64,000 nt of DNA from Ifrita kowaldi (lineage: Eukaryota; Chordata; Aves; Passeriformes; Cinclosomatidae): NCBI GenBank assembly GCA_013398055.1, contig VZRS01001447.1, positions 1,018,266-1,082,265 of the forward strand, given 5' to 3'. A model generated the notes under the pieces. It saw only the letters and a program-made list of their open reading frames with translations, ran no database searches and was not told the origin of the DNA. Shown in pieces: positions 1 to 14,755 of the stretch; position 1 is the stretch's first letter; each line of letters opens with the position of its first letter. Position numbers and translations under genes: made by a program.

Positions 1-602
1 GAATCCACATTCTATAATTCCTCCTATCTCTTGAAGTTCGTCTTGCTGACAAGTGAAGAAGAACTATAATATTAAGGCATCAATATCTAAGTGAAAAAGT
101 TTCAAAGATTCAACCAAATATGTGAAATCAAAGATGTTATCAGTCTTATGAGGTAATGAGTTTTCTTCTTAATACCCTGACTTTTCCATTCAATGTCCAA
201 CATACAATGTTATAGTTTTAGTATTAAATAAAGCTATGTACACGTAGTTTCCAAAGTAGGCAGCCTTTGAGAAAAGAAGAGGTTCCTCAACCTTAAACTT
301 TTTTATGATGTATGCTGATGCCAACAGGCTCTTATCTTCTCTTGAATCCTCCCTGGATGCAAATAAAAGTATAAGCAACACTGCTTATAACTTTTATTAA
401 TTACTAGCTTAATTAACTTCAAAATTAATGACTTCAACAGCTATTTTAATATGTTTTGAAGGCTGTATATAATCATAATCATCTCGATGTCTGAAATCTG
501 TACAAATAAGTTTGAGAAGTTTCATTATTAAAAAAAACAAATTATAAAAGCAGTAGAGGAAGCCTGAGGAATGTTGGGACTAATTGGAATCCTTCATGCT
601 GC

Positions 603-643
603 ATAATAATAATAGTAGTAGTAATAATAATAATAATAATAAA
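603..643. repeat. (TAA)n/(TAG)n trinucleotide microsatellite
   Basis: About 41 bp of ATA/TAA trinucleotides interrupted by an internal block of three TAG units. This suggests a point change that then spread by slippage. It is likely length-polymorphic. Confidence 0.9.
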
Positions 644-3600
644 ATGTTAAAGTCCCTCCTGTACTTACAGAATGGAAATTTTTGATCAAATTTTCTCCTT
701 TTTGCTGGTTATGGACAGGCAGACTTCCCACAACACAGAGTAGTAGGCATCTGTTGGTACATGGTATGAACCAGAGGAACTTGACTCTTTGTTAATAAGA
801 GCTAAATTAGAAGAAACTATGAAATTGCTTTGTGACACTTGTCAGTAAAGTTTTGAGGGTGAACTGCAGGAGGAGAAAGGATGGATTCACTCTCAGTGGA
901 CTTGAAAGACATGTGAAGATATTTGTATCCTTTTCTAGTTTCTAAACCATAATCCATGGTTTTTTAAAGACCAAAATTTAAATCTTCAGAGTCCTTGCTT
1001 GGCTGCCTTGATTATACCATAGCCACTCAGATCCTAGCAACACCAAGCTACTTGGCTGCCAAGCCCTGAAAGTTGCATATCAGGTGTTTCCTGCATCTCT
1101 GTGGGGCCGAAACCAGTAAGTGGTTTCAGAACATGCCGAGAGAATTTGTCCAACAGAAAGCAGCCAGAAAGTCTGTCAAAAGGAACTAATTGGAAAGCAA
1201 AACAAGTTATCTCCATCCTCTACCTTGTTTGGCATTGGGATGTGAATGAACTGGTCTCCATAGTGGTTCGTAGGATATCCTGAAATGAAAAAGTCTCTCT
1301 TTTTAAGTTGTTCCACTTAGAATGAGTAGTTCATGAATAATGGTGAGAGAGCAAGGGATGGATACTTTGGTGTAGGATCTAGGACGTGCACTTAAGACAA
1401 TTGGATTCTTCAGGAGGAGATGCTGGATTCCCAGGACAGTCTGTGGCCCAGCGATTAGAGCATTCATTGAGCTCTTCATCAGCATCTTTTTCATTCTCTT
1501 GAGGGGAGAAACGTTATCAATTTGGGTGGAGGTTTAAATGTAAAAGCCCTCAAACAAAATAAAAAACCTTCATACTTGGTTTTACATCTGCAGTAGATGA
1601 AGGATCTCCGCAGCTGAAATATGCTGCAAATGGCCTCATTGGAGAGTTTATTCTCTTTGATTTTAGCTGTCCATACTGACCTATGTATTTTTTTGGGCAT
1701 GTATATTGCAAGTTCTCATCAATATTGTAATCATAACTGTCTCTCAGACCTTTTTCTACAGAAGCTGCAAGTTGCTCTTCCAAGTTATAAATGGAACTGT
1801 AAAGTAAGTGCAGAATTACTTTCTGCCAGTGGAGCTTCAAATACAAAGCCAAGAGCTGGTCAGGACTTCACAGTACTGCCAATCACTATAAAATACAGAG
1901 TAGTCCTTTGTTTGCAGAAGTACTTAAAATTACTAAACAAAATGGTGTAGCTTTTGTGAGTCCTGGTGGGTGGTGGTAGCAGTGCTGTGTAACGTGCACA
2001 TGCACGTAGACAGAGCAGCCTGTGATCGTGAAGGCACATGATTTTGTGCCAAAGAATGTTTTAATTACACTGGCATTTAATCAAACCTTGAAAGGCTAAT
2101 AAGAGCCTGTGACACCTCATTCAGTATAAAGAAGGATCTGCGTTAAACTTCAGACCTAGACTTATAATCAGTACATAGACTTTTATGTACTTAGCTTTAT
2201 GGCTCTAATCTACTTTCAGCCCCTCAATAGTTCTTAAAATAAATAAAAGGAAGTTCTCAGGCAAAGAAAAGTTTTGCTAACTTCATGTTTCAATTTTAAT
2301 ATTGCAAAGTAAAATAACAATCATAAGAGCTTCAGACCAAGAATATTATTATTAAGCAGCAAAAATGTGGAAATGATCAGTTTAAAGAATGTAGATAAAC
2401 CTCATCAAAAGCTTCTAAGCTCTTATTTTTTCCCTCAAATGTAACTGTGTGAAGTCACATTTGTCAAGTTTGTTACATTCCTTTCCTTTTTTGCAGACAT
2501 CTAAAACCAGCATTTAAAATGCTTCTTGCTACAGATGAGAAAGATACAGATTTTCTGACTCAGCTGTGACTTCAAAACTTGTGGAAGCTCAAAGTGCTTT
2601 GAAGTCAGCATGCCCATTGCTCTCTAAGCTAGAATCTGAACAAAAGTGAAATATGTGGCAGAAGATCCAGATCTGAGTAGGTGTACCGCTGAATATTTTT
2701 CATTGCTTTTATTTATTTTTAGAACTAGAGTATTTGTATATTAGTGGACACCCCTACCCACCCTCAGGGGTCATATAAATCTTATAGAACCTACTCCAAT
2801 AGATACCAGTAGAATGAGACCAATTTGAGCTGATTGTTTAGATATGACCAATGAAGTTTTTAGCTTCTGCTGCTTCTGAATGAAGACAACTGTGCAGCTT
2901 CTGGTGAGAGTGTCTTGAAATGCCTTTGGGAGACAGCAAGGTAGATGAAGAGTTTAGCCTATCGGAGCCTGTAGAGCAAGAACAGTTGCTTCACGGCTGG
3001 AGCAGTTGCCTGTTTTGTCAGGGAGCAAGGTAGGCAGGCTCCTGCAGCAGCACTGCACAGTAGCTGAAGTCACTAATAGGATATACAAAGGACAAATTTG
3101 GCTCAGAATTGCTGCCAAGGCTCTTAACTCCTGTACAGGCACTGCCGGGCGATCCACAGTGCTAAGTGCTGCTCACACCACAGGGCCCAGAGCCGACTGT
3201 AAGCTCCGAGACCAGACTTGTCTGACTGGTGACTCCCTCTTACGCAACAGCCTTGTGGTTCTAGGATGAGCCTTCTGCCAGGGCTCAACTGGCAGCAGGA
3301 AGGACTGCATTCAAATGTGGATCCTCACAACAAACACACCAGCTGAGCTTCCACCCAGGAACTTGGAATAACTGATCTGAATTATTCGATGTTCCAAATG
3401 AGCTGACTCCCATCCTTGCAGACACAGATCACCTAGGAATTGTTATTTGGGGGAGAAAGGGGAGGGGGAGTGAGAAGGAAAATTCCAACAAGTTGGTTAA
3501 ACAGGATGATTTATAACACCCAATGCCTAAAGCAAATACCAACTATTTTAGAATCTGTTTTCCTCTGATGTGGCAACTGCTAGGTCAACTCTTGTCCACT

Positions 3601-3948
3601 TTGAGATATCACTTAAGCAGCAGCCCTCAGTCGATAAAATCTATTGGGTAACACAACCCAATTTGAACAGTAAGGTAAGCTGCTTATCTGCTTGTTGTAG
3701 CTTTTCCAAACGTCTTTGCTACCGTTCTTTGCAACTTCTCACTGCTCACTGTTTCTTGCTCTGGCCGCTGCTCTCTTTACCCATGGCACACTGGTGAGTG
3801 GTTCCTGCTACAGCAACTCAGAGCACTGAAAATAACACAGATAACTAACATACATGTTTATGTGTGTTAGCTTAAATAGCTTTTCCTGCTTTGCAGCATA
3901 AAGGGAATTGTTGCATATCAGTCCTTTATTCAGCTTTAGAAGAGAGAT

Positions 3949-3963
3949 TTTTTTTTTTTTTTN
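3949..3963. other. T homopolymer ending in an ambiguous base
   Basis: A run of about 14 T is followed by one N at 3963, the only unresolved base I noticed in the window. It probably marks homopolymer length uncertainty in the assembly. Any frame read across it is unreliable. Confidence 0.85.
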
Positions 3964-5960
3964 ACTTGGCAAGTCCCTTGTCTTGGGATTGTCCCTTGTC
4001 ATCAATCTTCCTTCTCTGCCCCCTGCATGCTGAGAACACAGCAATAGCTCTGCTCTCTCTTTTCCAGTTGCTTCTGAGTCATGTGTTCTCTCAAAGCAAT
4101 CTTTCTCAACATTTTGGGCTGTCAATCTTCATGCAGCCCCGAGTCAGTCCTCCTGCCCAGCAGAAATGAAGTCACTGCCAGCAGTGAGAGGTAGATAGCA
4201 ATTCTCTGGCTAAGATAAGCATACCCAGTGAGGTATTGCAGCCCACTCATGTTCCCTTGTCACTCCCCACATTAGAGGAATAGAACTTCTACATACTTCT
4301 TCCACCCATTACGTCTTTGGAGCCTTTTATAACTTCCTAGTTGCAACCTAAAACTTGAGAAACACTTCTTTAAAAATTGCATCCAATAAATGATGGAGGA
4401 CGCTTCTTCCATCCATCCCTCAAGAGCTAGTATTTGACCTTTCATTTGCCATACTATATTTTTAGTGGCATAGTTTCAGACACAATTATCTACACTCAGC
4501 TTCTTAAGTCGTGCATGAAATGCTTTTTCAGAGCCACATTAACAACTAGCTGCTCAGCTTGCTGGAATTAGAAACCAGATATGTTGTTCTATTTACGATA
4601 TAAAATCAGACTGTGGTTTTCGTGTAGATTGCTATAATAAAGAGGAAAGGTCCCTTTGGTGTTCTTTAATTTATGACACACTGTAAAATGTCCAGGCACA
4701 TTTTGCTTAGGAGCAGAAGGAGAAAAAATAGTAACTCTTGGCTGGAGATTAAAAAAGTCTCACACACCATTAATGTATTTTGAGATCCTGCACATTTGGG
4801 AGCAAATCAGCTACTTATCTGCTTCTGGGATCATACTCATTTGTAACCACAGTGCAGGCTCTGTGGGTTTCAAGATTTTTTTTGTTAGTCTGCCTAAATA
4901 AAATCATTCACATCAGATGAATGTCAGTACAGTGCCATTAAGATCACATTAAAGAGATCTTTAGGCTAACATTTTTGGCCTTGCAGGATAAATTGCATCC
5001 TGTTCTGATTTCTCAGATTCTTAATGTCTCAAAGCCTGCTTTTTAAGCACTAGAAACTAAAAATAGTCAAATGCTGTGAATTACAGCTATATTGTGCTCT
5101 TTACCCTGCTCATGAAAAGTCTTGTCATCATTCTGCTGAGTGTTTCCTGGGGAGCTGTGTAAACAGCTATGACCTATCGTTTTCTATAGCTTGTGATCAA
5201 ATTGTTTAATCTCTGCTTATCAGTCAGGAACCTTCAAAATGGCTACTTCACTGCAGAGCCTGTGGTAGAAGTACATCATCTGATTAACTTCAATCAACTG
5301 CAACAGTAAACAGAAATATTACAATCACAGAATGATGCAAAGATCTCTTACATCATCTCTCTCCTGTCACTGACAGAACAGGATTCCTCATTGTTGTCTA
5401 AAAGCTTCATCTGTCTGACTAGGGCAACTGTGGTACCTCCAATTCATGCAAGAACCTAGTAGGCCTGTACAAGCTCTCCCTCTGAGAAAGATTTCCCTTC
5501 ATGTATCCTATATTTTTCTCCTCTTCGTTTCTTCCTTCTAGTCTCTATGTAGTTATGTCAAGAAACTGCCTTCCAGCTGGGCACCCAACAAAATATTTCT
5601 TGACAATCACCCTTAGTCAATTTGAACAGTATGTATTCAGGGATTGGTATTTCCATACACCATGCTATAAAATAATTGGTATGAACAGACAAGTAAAAAG
5701 TAGTAGAATGATCCAGCAGAAGTGGCAGGTGAGCAGCTATTATTTTTTTCTTGACAAGATAATTCTTCAATAAAAACCTCCCCTTGTAATACAAGCCCAT
5801 TGTTTTTATTGTGTTTTGAAAATCCTTTTCTTTCAGCATGCTGGGTTTTTAAGGGTTTTGGGGTTGGTTGTTTTTTTTTTCCTCAAAATGAAAGTAGTCC
5901 ATGATGTCAGTGCTGGACAAAGAGACATTAGTTGAATTGATTGTTCATCATAATAGAAGT

Positions 5961-5974
5961 ATATATATATATAT
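5961..5974. repeat. (TA)n dinucleotide microsatellite
   Basis: Seven AT units in a row in otherwise AT-rich unique DNA. Confidence 0.8.
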
Positions 5975-7723
5975 GGAAAAATCTCTTGCCTCTTCTCTAT
6001 ATGAAGAAATTCCTTATGCATGCCAGATCTGTACTGGTTTGGTTTTGCAGAACATTATGTTGAAAACTCATGTCAAATGCCTATCCAGTGTCTCTTTCCC
6101 CACCACTAAGAATTCCTTGTTTTCTTCATCCTTTGAATGAGTTGACAGTCTGCGTTTCCCAAACAATTGAGATAAAAAGGTAAGGGAGGTCTGTTCTGAC
6201 TGAAGAGGATGCAGCCGGGAGCTGTTAGATAAAACTGGGGAAGAAAGACCAAAATATTAAGGAAGCTTGGGGAGTAATAGGGCATCCAGCAGTGGTCCCT
6301 TGGGGGTTAGTTAGAGGTGCCGTTGTGTAGGACACTCAGACCTAGACTGAGCTAGCTTGTACTCTGAAAACAATTTATGTGACTTAATGGATTTCTCCTA
6401 TCTTTTATTCATGACTCTGCTTGGTGCATGACTGAGGCCTTTCATTCTATGATAAAAACATGTGTGCACAGCCCAAGAGTGGATGCTTGCCTGTGTGCTT
6501 TTAAAGAGCTCATAGCTGCCTGCCAAATTGCTTTTTCTTTTTGGTTTCATTTGTTTTTGAAATACATACAAAACCTTTGGAAATGACTCACACAAACATT
6601 TCAAAATCCATCCAGAGGGATTGAAAAAGGAAGGTGTTTACTCCCTAGCTGACAGCCTTTGTGTGTCATATCTCAGCCTGCAACAGGTGTTCTCAGCTAT
6701 CATCAAGATGTTCTCATAGCAGCTGAACATGCATATTTCTTTGCTCATGATATTCTTTTACCTTATGGAACTTGTCAAACTGCAGCATAAGTTATCTGAG
6801 CTTCTTTGCAAAAATTGCAAAGAAATCTTGTATTTGCCACTTCTAAATATTTCTGTCAATGTTTTGTGGAATCCTGTTGGCCGATAGGAGAAACAAACAA
6901 AAGGATAAATATAGATTTACCCACACTTTCTGTCTTCCCCTCTATCCCTGTCAGTGTCTGTACCCTGACTGTTCTTCCTCACCTGGAGGCCCAGTCACAG
7001 TGGATTTAGTTCAGTCTGCAAGGTAAGAAAATTACCTTGTTTAAAGCTGACAGGTGAGTTTAGAAGTGGCCTACCTTACTTAGGAACTCTGTGCCTCAGG
7101 ATAGAGATCACTGCTGCCTGTTCATGTAGAAAAATACAGAACATATTTGCAAAAATAACTGTACTGTCCACATACACCTAAAACAATTCTGGCAGTCTCT
7201 GGCTCTGAATGTCACCTCTGGGTCTCCTAACTTTGCTCCCACCCCAGCAGGAATGGTTACTGCTCTGAAGGTGGAGATGATTGTCATTCTTGCAAAACAG
7301 AGAAAAGCTCTTATGCCTATTTTTAAAATGAGTATATAGTCTCGAAAACACTGACTATGGGGTTTTTTAACCTTAGTTTTCTGGTCTGTGCTACAACCAC
7401 TCTAGCAACAAAGAAGGGAAGGTAGAAAATAATGACAGTAGAACAAACCCACAGATCTTTCCACATTTCAGTCATGCCACTAACTGGCAGATGTTTTTCA
7501 TAAATGATGATATACTATTTGAAGAGGTTGAGGCAATAAACAAAAAAGGTGCTTTATTTTCTAAACACCTTTGGAACATTATCTTTTCTACAGCTGGAGA
7601 AATCAACTTTTATGTTTTTCCTCCTTTCTATTTTATTTTTTCCTCAGCCATTCAGCCTCTCCTCAGCATCTGCATAGTTTCAAAGAATATAATCCCTGCC
7701 CTTCACTGAGAAATTAAAACCTT

Positions 7724-7763
7724 TGCAATCTACTGACACAGCAATTAGCAATCTACTGACACA
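7724..7763. repeat. 23-bp tandem duplication
   Basis: The 17-mer GCAATCTACTGACACAG occurs twice without mismatch at a period of 23 bp, separated by CAATTA. It is a small, apparently recent replication-slippage duplication. Confidence 0.85.
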
Positions 7764-9493
7764 GTCTTACTGGTATGCATCTTTTCCTCCTTGCTCAGCG
7801 ATAATGTCATCATCCATTCTGCTCTTAAGTCAGAGTAATGAAAAATGACTATTTGAAATACTTCACTGTTGGAAATGGAACAGATCTGTTACCAGATGTA
7901 ATGCTAGATGTAGCTTTATTCTGTCTTTTACAGAATATCAAAAGCATGACTAAGGTATAAGATCAAGATCAGACGTTTAATTACTCAGGGTATACATAGC
8001 TAGTGGTTACACAAATAAATCTTGAAATTCCGGACTCTTAAATTCAATCTCCTACACACGTCGATGAATGACACACTGGAAGATATTCAAGGACTTAAAC
8101 ACAGACATCTAGTGCCATTTTAGCTATAGGCTATCCAAAATATCTACATAAGCAATTTCACAACTTTTACAGAAGCAGCTGGGAGGCCAGGAGAGATTGG
8201 TGCCTATTCCAGATATAGGAATCACCGCCACATTGGGGCATCTGCATGCTGTTGAGAGGCATTTAGGAGGAAAAAATTAATAAATAATTACATTCCTTTT
8301 ACGTTCTGACATGATCAGCATGTGGATTTGTTTAACACGTTAATAGGCAATCAGTTTGATTTACATACTCTCTCACAGACATGGAAATCAGGAGGGGAAA
8401 ACTGAATTCAGTAATTTCTTATCTTTCTAATCCACCCCCTGGTCACAGTCCTTTTGTGCTCATAACTGGTCAATGTTGTTGCGATAAAACTTTTTAAAAC
8501 TGGAAAGACTTAATTGTATCACCACAGCATCTGGAATGCAGAAGTGACTTATATTTTTATGTACAAGAAACTGCCAATCTCCTCTCACTAAAGCAAACGC
8601 AGAACTTATGTCCAAATGTGACCCCATGACAGCACGTCTGTTCTGGCCTCTGGTGCTCAGCCTTCAATATAAACTCATTTGATCAATTATCCAACACATT
8701 CTGCGAGGTTGTATCCTGCTTCTAAGTATTTTGTGAGCAGAAGTCCTTGGGAATCATCCATTTGTTGCTGCCAGGGGCATCTTGCCTGTTGCTCTCTCTG
8801 TGACAGGGGATATGAAAGTCGACCAGAAAGCTTTTACTGTGGCAGGGATGTCAGCTGTCTGCCAGTACCAGTGGGTGTTACAGCAGTCAGTGCAGGCTGC
8901 CTTGTGAGGGCATGAAAGCCAGATACAGTGATCCCAGCACTCGGGAAGAACATTTTTTAAGAGGTATTTTTCAAGCAAAGTGTTTTAAAGCTGATTGTGA
9001 TCCCTTAAGAGTTTGCCTTGCATGTTTCTGGGTAGCATCAGCTAGCTGGATATTTTTCATAGATGATGCATCCGTTTCTCCAATAGAAGCTCTGCCATAA
9101 CTGTTCACCTCTTATCTCCTATTTCTCATTCTGAAGAGACTTTCTGTTTGCAGATGAGGTAATTGGCTAAAGACAAGCTTGCTGACCAGGCCAAAAATTC
9201 TGTGGACAATTCTTCACAGGTTTACAAACTGACTGATCTATGACTCACAAAATTCCAAGAACTGTGTGAAAAGACTCACCTGGGACATGTGCAGAATGTA
9301 AGCTCTTATATTAGCTGTTGCAAGTGGTTAAATAATTCAGACTATCTATCCAAGAGAAGGCTTTAAATAAAGCTAAAATATGAGTGGAGAGGTTTCAAAG
9401 AGTGTACTGAGAATCTGTATCTCCTCTCTGAAGTGAATAAGGCTGAGAACTATCTCTTACCAAGCTCTGGGTCATAGTGGAATCAGGCAGTTT

Positions 9494-9531
<38 letters not shown>

Positions 9532-9532
9532 T
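9494..9532. repeat. (TAGA)n tetranucleotide microsatellite
   Basis: Nine or more uninterrupted TAGA units. Pure tetranucleotide tracts of this length are usually polymorphic. Confidence 0.92.
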
Positions 9533-10514
9533 GTAGGAATCAAATTCCCACTGAAATAATCTTTTTAGAATGGATGCAGTAAGAATGACCAAAAAAACAA
9601 AAAAATTGTATTTTACAGAGTTCTAATCTTTAGAAAACCCTCCTGTCATTTCTTCCAATAAATCCGCTCCTTTTATAGATTTCCTCCTGGCCAAATGTCT
9701 GTATTGTCAATAAAAGAGGTATTTTATTTTTAAAACACATGCGATTTACTTGATGCTTTAAATTGCCTTTGAAAATGTTTGGCTTCAAAGAAGTGCATAA
9801 CAATTATCCCACACCCATGAAGTGAATAATAACTTCACTTTCTCTAAAAAGCAGTGCTACAGCATTTTGCTTTGGCTTTTTGCCAAATTCAGAGGCATTC
9901 ATTAAGGTTTTACTGCCTTTTTTTTTTATAAACACTGTCTGATTTACCTGAAATACCAACATGATCTTTGCCAGAAAGGTCATTTACTTAAGGGGTTTTT
10001 TTTTTGTACAACATACTTTGCTTTGGGATGACTGTCATTTAAAGTCATAGAGCCACTGACCACTTGTGCCAGACTCTAAACATTGCAGAACATTGTAGCT
10101 ATGGTCTGACATCTGGGTCCCAACAGGTGCCAGGTATGGTCAGCTCTTCAGACTCTTTCTTTGTGTTTAGTGTAATTATAGCATAATATTTTGCTTTATT
10201 CCCTTGACCCATTTAGCAATCTTTCCCCATTGCTTTGATTAGTTTTGTGAAAGCCCCTTTTCCTACTTGAATCTATGTTTATCATGATTTATTACGTTTA
10301 ATTGGATTCTGCTGTATGCTGAGAGCCACTGAATTACATCGAGGAAGAAAAGAATATACACAATGTCACATCAGACAAAATGCTAGCATGATTTCATGTA
10401 GTTTCATAGTCTTCTTTTAGGTACCAAAAAGGGAACTAGAATGTGTGGTCACTTCCTCTGCTTACTGCAGTGGAAGAAATGTTCTTTGTTCACAAACAGG
10501 AGAAATGAAGGCTT

Positions 10515-10577
10515 AGGGTATAACATGATCCTTATGGGCCACTTCCAACTTGAGATGCTCTATGATTCTATGATCTT
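10515..10577 (+). mobile_element. CR1 LINE 3'-terminal fragment
   Basis: The segment matches the 3' end of avian CR1 elements: ATGATCCTTATGGGCCACTT, then CCAACTTGAGATG, then the terminal octamer-like repeat TATGATTCTATGAT. Only about 60 bp are recognisable, as expected for the heavy 5' truncation of CR1. No tRNA-like head precedes it, so a SINE with the same tail is less likely. CR1 is a non-LTR retrotransposon that inserts by target-primed reverse transcription. Confidence 0.75.
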
Positions 10578-13489
10578 CTGCATCCAAATAATTTTCAGTC
10601 CCAGGCTAAAAATAAAATGTAAAGTGATCACTGGAGATTTAGACTAGTTTGGGGTCCCATTACCTATATTTCATTTTTTGACATACATTTCCTGGTTTTT
10701 CTGTCTTCACAAATATGCCAAAATAGATTCAAAGAAGTGTAACTTCTTTGATGTGTTCACAGAAGAGCTCCAGTTCTTTCTCTCCTGTCACAGTCAGGTG
10801 CAGCGATAGAAGGTGCTAGAGATGGACCTTTCTGATTTGAGCACGGAGAATGAGTGGGCTCCCATGGAAAAGGTTACTTATTTTCTTATATTGCCTTTGC
10901 AGTTGCAGATTTTGTTCCAAAGTGATCCATTCACCTCCTCCCATAATTATGACTAGATCTTGATGGAAATGGAGAGCCTGCACTCCTGGTTGCTCACTTG
11001 TGAAGCCGAGTCAGGTAATGGGGCTGACCCAAAGCAGGGGAGATCACTGCATTGATAAAATTTAACTCCTCTCTAGATTGCCTGCTTAAATATGCATCCC
11101 TTTCATTTAATTAAAGTTGAGTTAAAAACAATGTTTTCATATTGCATGTAAGCAGACCTCAGCACATGAGACTATATTACTGAGCATTTGAAACTTCTTT
11201 TGATTTACAGATTCATGGGTGAATCAGAACGATCTGTGCCAGCTAGTCTACATGACCATTTTTTAGTCCTGTCTTGACTCATACAATTGAAAAAGTGCAA
11301 CAGAAACAACAGCAGAGTGAAAGGTGTGGAGTCAGCACCAGCCTAATTTTAGAACCTACTTGTGAGCCTGATGTCAGTACTTCAATTATTATTATCAGCA
11401 AAGATCTCAACCTACAGTCAAGTGAAGTCTGGAGAGTGATTGAGACACTGGAGTCTGGTCTAGTGTAAACAGCAAGGCTGTCCGATATCAGCTGAGAAGG
11501 ACTTCCAGGACACCAGCACTAGACCTTTGGTGGTAAAGGAATATGGTCATATCATCCCACACACAGAGTTATCAAGCACCACTGAATTTTTCTGGTAGTC
11601 AGGACAAATTTTCCAATTTACTGGCCTAGCTCTGGTTGATCAACGATCATTTATCCTTCAAAGCAGGGGAATCTAGATCACACAGTGATGGAACCTAAGG
11701 GTCTGCTCCTCACATCATGCAGTCCCATAATCCCAGATCTCTTCTGATTTGGCTGCTACCGATGTTTCAGTTGACCTGACATTTGTTCTGGATGAGTTCC
11801 TGCTGTAGTACTATTGCCTTGCACTGCATGGAGCAAGCTTGCATTCTCCATCAAAGCAGTGGAAAACTGCACTATTGACTGTATTTACTTTCACCTCATT
11901 GCTTCATCCTTTGAACTGTCTTTGTGCTGGCTTGTGACCATTATAACCATGTATGTCACTTTATACTGTAGATAATGTTTGCACAATGATATAAGTTGTG
12001 TAACATTATGATCATCTATGCTGCTTTTCTGACATCTCCAGATAGATTTACTTCTGTGTGAAAACAGCTTACTTTCCAACTTTCTTTTGGAAAACGCTTG
12101 TGAGAACCGTGCTTTTTTGTTTATTTAGGGTTTTTTTATTTTGTTATGGAAGTCCCATTCCAGAAAGAAACCTGACAACTTTTTCTAAAACCTAGCTATT
12201 TGTAAAGCCTAGAAAAGTTTTCTGTCTTAATCCATCCTTGAAAATCTGAAGTTCTGTAAATTTTTTCCTTAGTGTTTTAACTAATAACTTTCTAATGAGA
12301 AAAAAAACACAGAACATGTTCAGCACTTTTCATGTTTCAGAAGATAAATATCTCTTCTAAACATAATACCTCATTTTGTATTTTAGTATCTCTAAAGCAG
12401 GAACAAAGTGAAAGTTTTGAATCAATTTCTTCAGTGACAGCTGAAGACGGCCAACAGTCAAAATGGACAACAAAATAAATGGAACATGACCAAGATGATT
12501 CTGAAACATTCTTTCAAAGTGCATTTTTGCAGTTATACTGTTTCATTCTCTTTGTGTTTTCATACCTTGAAATATTATACCAGTTGCTATATTCTTAAAG
12601 AAGTTATTTGAAGAATGGTTCACAGTCCATTTATTGTTATTCTGTACAGAGATGTGATGAAATCTATGTGCTCTGCACCACAGGCATAATGTAAAGCAGA
12701 TGGTTTTTCCTCAAGCAATGAGTACATTAAAATCAAAACTATAATACAATGTATATAGTGCTTCTAGATTAAAGCTCTTGCATGCCAGGTTTGTAGCTTT
12801 GATTCTTTCTGATTTTAGCGCTTAGTAGGATTTATCCCAGTGATTCTGCCCTTGGGCCAAAGTGAATCAGCTTTTACCTAGGATGATCATATATTGGCTA
12901 AGCCTTGTAGCTTTTCTTTTAATGAACATGTAACTTTAACCTACCATTACATGTACATAAAACATTACAATTCAAGATTGCTCACAACACTATGGACAAA
13001 TCAGAATCCATTAGAGTTCAAAATGTGGTTCATTTGCAGCAAGAACTGTTCTAATTTGTCCTTTGAATTTTTCTGATTGCCTTCTAGTCAGCTCTCTTAT
13101 AATCAAATTCATGCTTGTCCAAGGTTAAGCTTATTGTGGGCACAATAAAAAAGCATCTTCAGACTCCTGCCTTCAGAGTGAAAAGTCTCATCAGTTGCAG
13201 TTTTTTGCTAGCAAGTGACATTGTCTTGTGTGCAAAGTGACTCTCTGATTGTCTTTCTTGGTAGCACAAGAAGCAACTTTCAAAAAATGTTTCTGTATAA
13301 CTTTGGCATATTTTCTTACACCTCTTTGTTTCTCAAGACTTTCAGGGCTTTGCTCATATTCCAAAAGATTAAATTTCTTGAATATGGAGTTACTATTATT
13401 TTTTCCCAACTCTCCAAAAGCACATTTTGAACTTTGAATGTAGTCAAGTAGATCCTCTTGTCCAAAATATTCCTTTAACCATTGTTCAG

Positions 13490-13514
13490 GGGCAAAAGAG
13501 CAAGGGCAAAAGAG
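13490..13514. repeat. 14-bp tandem duplication
   Basis: GGGCAAAAGAG is present twice at a 14-bp period, joined by CAA. Confidence 0.75.
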
Positions 13515-14729
13515 AAAATCTGTCTCTAAGGCTCCTTCCTGGGATACTTGTGAGTATATATTATTTACAGAGATAACTTCGAAGGCTCCCCTCCTTCTGG
13601 TCATCAGGGCACATGCTGTGACACAGACAAAAGCAGGAGAGCAAGTTGCAGTCTGCTCTAGAACATTCTTATTTTCTCAGTACATGGGAAAATCCTGCAA
13701 GGTCATATTCAGACTGAAGTTGGAGGGCAGAGGGTCATAAACAGTCCTTTCCACAAGTGATGTTTTCAGTAATTCTTTGAAATCATCCTGAGATCTGTGG
13801 GAATACAGGCTTATTTTGTTCGGGAAGATATTTACAGAAGCTGAAGCTAGAAGAGAATAAACGAGTGTCAGACATGCAGTCTGAAAATTTAACTGATTAG
13901 TTCCAGAACAATTAGAAAATAATTCCCTCTCACTCCAAATTTATTTTATATATCTCTTTGTCTAGACTACTCAAAGAGTCAGGATGAGCCTGACCTGTGC
14001 TCTCTCTGTGGCATAACTATATGCTTCATTTTCACAGATTTAGTTCATTAACTCAGCTCTCAGTAGGAGGAATAACATCTACATAGGCCTGGGTGATTCA
14101 AGATCAGGTTAAAAAATTGTTTTAGTCAGTCCACCATGTTGAAGGCTATATTTTACTGAGGCAGGAGTCCTGTGCCTGTCTGCACATGGATGTGCACTGC
14201 TCTGACCCTCCATCAGCCATCCCTCTCTTTGCCACCAGCTTTGTAGATCTGCTGAGATTCACGACAGGGTGTCATTTCCAAAACTGAAACATCAGCTCCT
14301 CAACGAGACTACCTCAAGCACTGTGCAGAAGAGATATACTATCATTCATACAAACAAATTAGAGGGGGTTTCCCTCTTGCCTTTTTCTCCTGCATGTAAA
14401 GCAGAGGCCTATTTATCATTTCCCGTAAGTCTGGCAGCTCTGAGACTGGTATTGACTCAGAGCAAAATAATTTACACTAATAAAAAAAGCAAGCAAGACT
14501 TTCTCTCTAAATATAGCACAGAATTTTTCCTGACTGGTTCAAGTTCAGACACAAGCAGTATAAGGTTGTCACTGAGTGTTAATATAACTCATACAAAAGA
14601 CCAACCAACAAAAAGAGCGCAGAAGGTGCAGAGAAAGCAGTCTTCCTATGCTTTGCAGTTTGATGTTAAGATCATGCAGCATGTGACTTAGAGTAAACAC
14701 ATTTCCTGCAGCCACCAAAGATGCTCATC

Positions 14730-14755
14730 AGGTCTGTAGCAGGTCTGTAGCAGGT
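14730..14755. repeat. 11-bp tandem duplication
   Basis: AGGTCTGTAGC occurs twice head to tail, followed by a partial third unit (AGGT). Confidence 0.8.

Larger units (their letters stand above)
1..10514. other. AT-rich non-coding sequence, no gene recognised
   Basis: About 10.5 kb of AT-rich vertebrate DNA. Open frames here are short (about 110 codons or fewer), overlap on both strands and show no recognisable domain, so I treat them as chance. The recognisable contents are simple repeats: a TAA/TAG tract near 603-643, a TA tract near 5961-5974, a TAGA tract near 9494-9532, a polypurine stretch near 3449-3482, and a 23-bp tandem duplication near 7724-7763. The single ambiguous base of the window lies at 3963, after a T run. 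I see no splice-flanked coding exon and no young transposon. The stretch could be intergenic or intronic. Confidence 0.6.

Noticed and set aside
3449..3482. G-rich polypurine stretch as a G-quadruplex
   Set aside because: Only three long G runs are present; a fourth run of three or more G at short distance is missing.
13191..13604. 137-codon minus-strand open frame
   Set aside because: It has no recognisable domain and no splice or promoter context. Frames this long are expected by chance a few times in a window of this size and composition.
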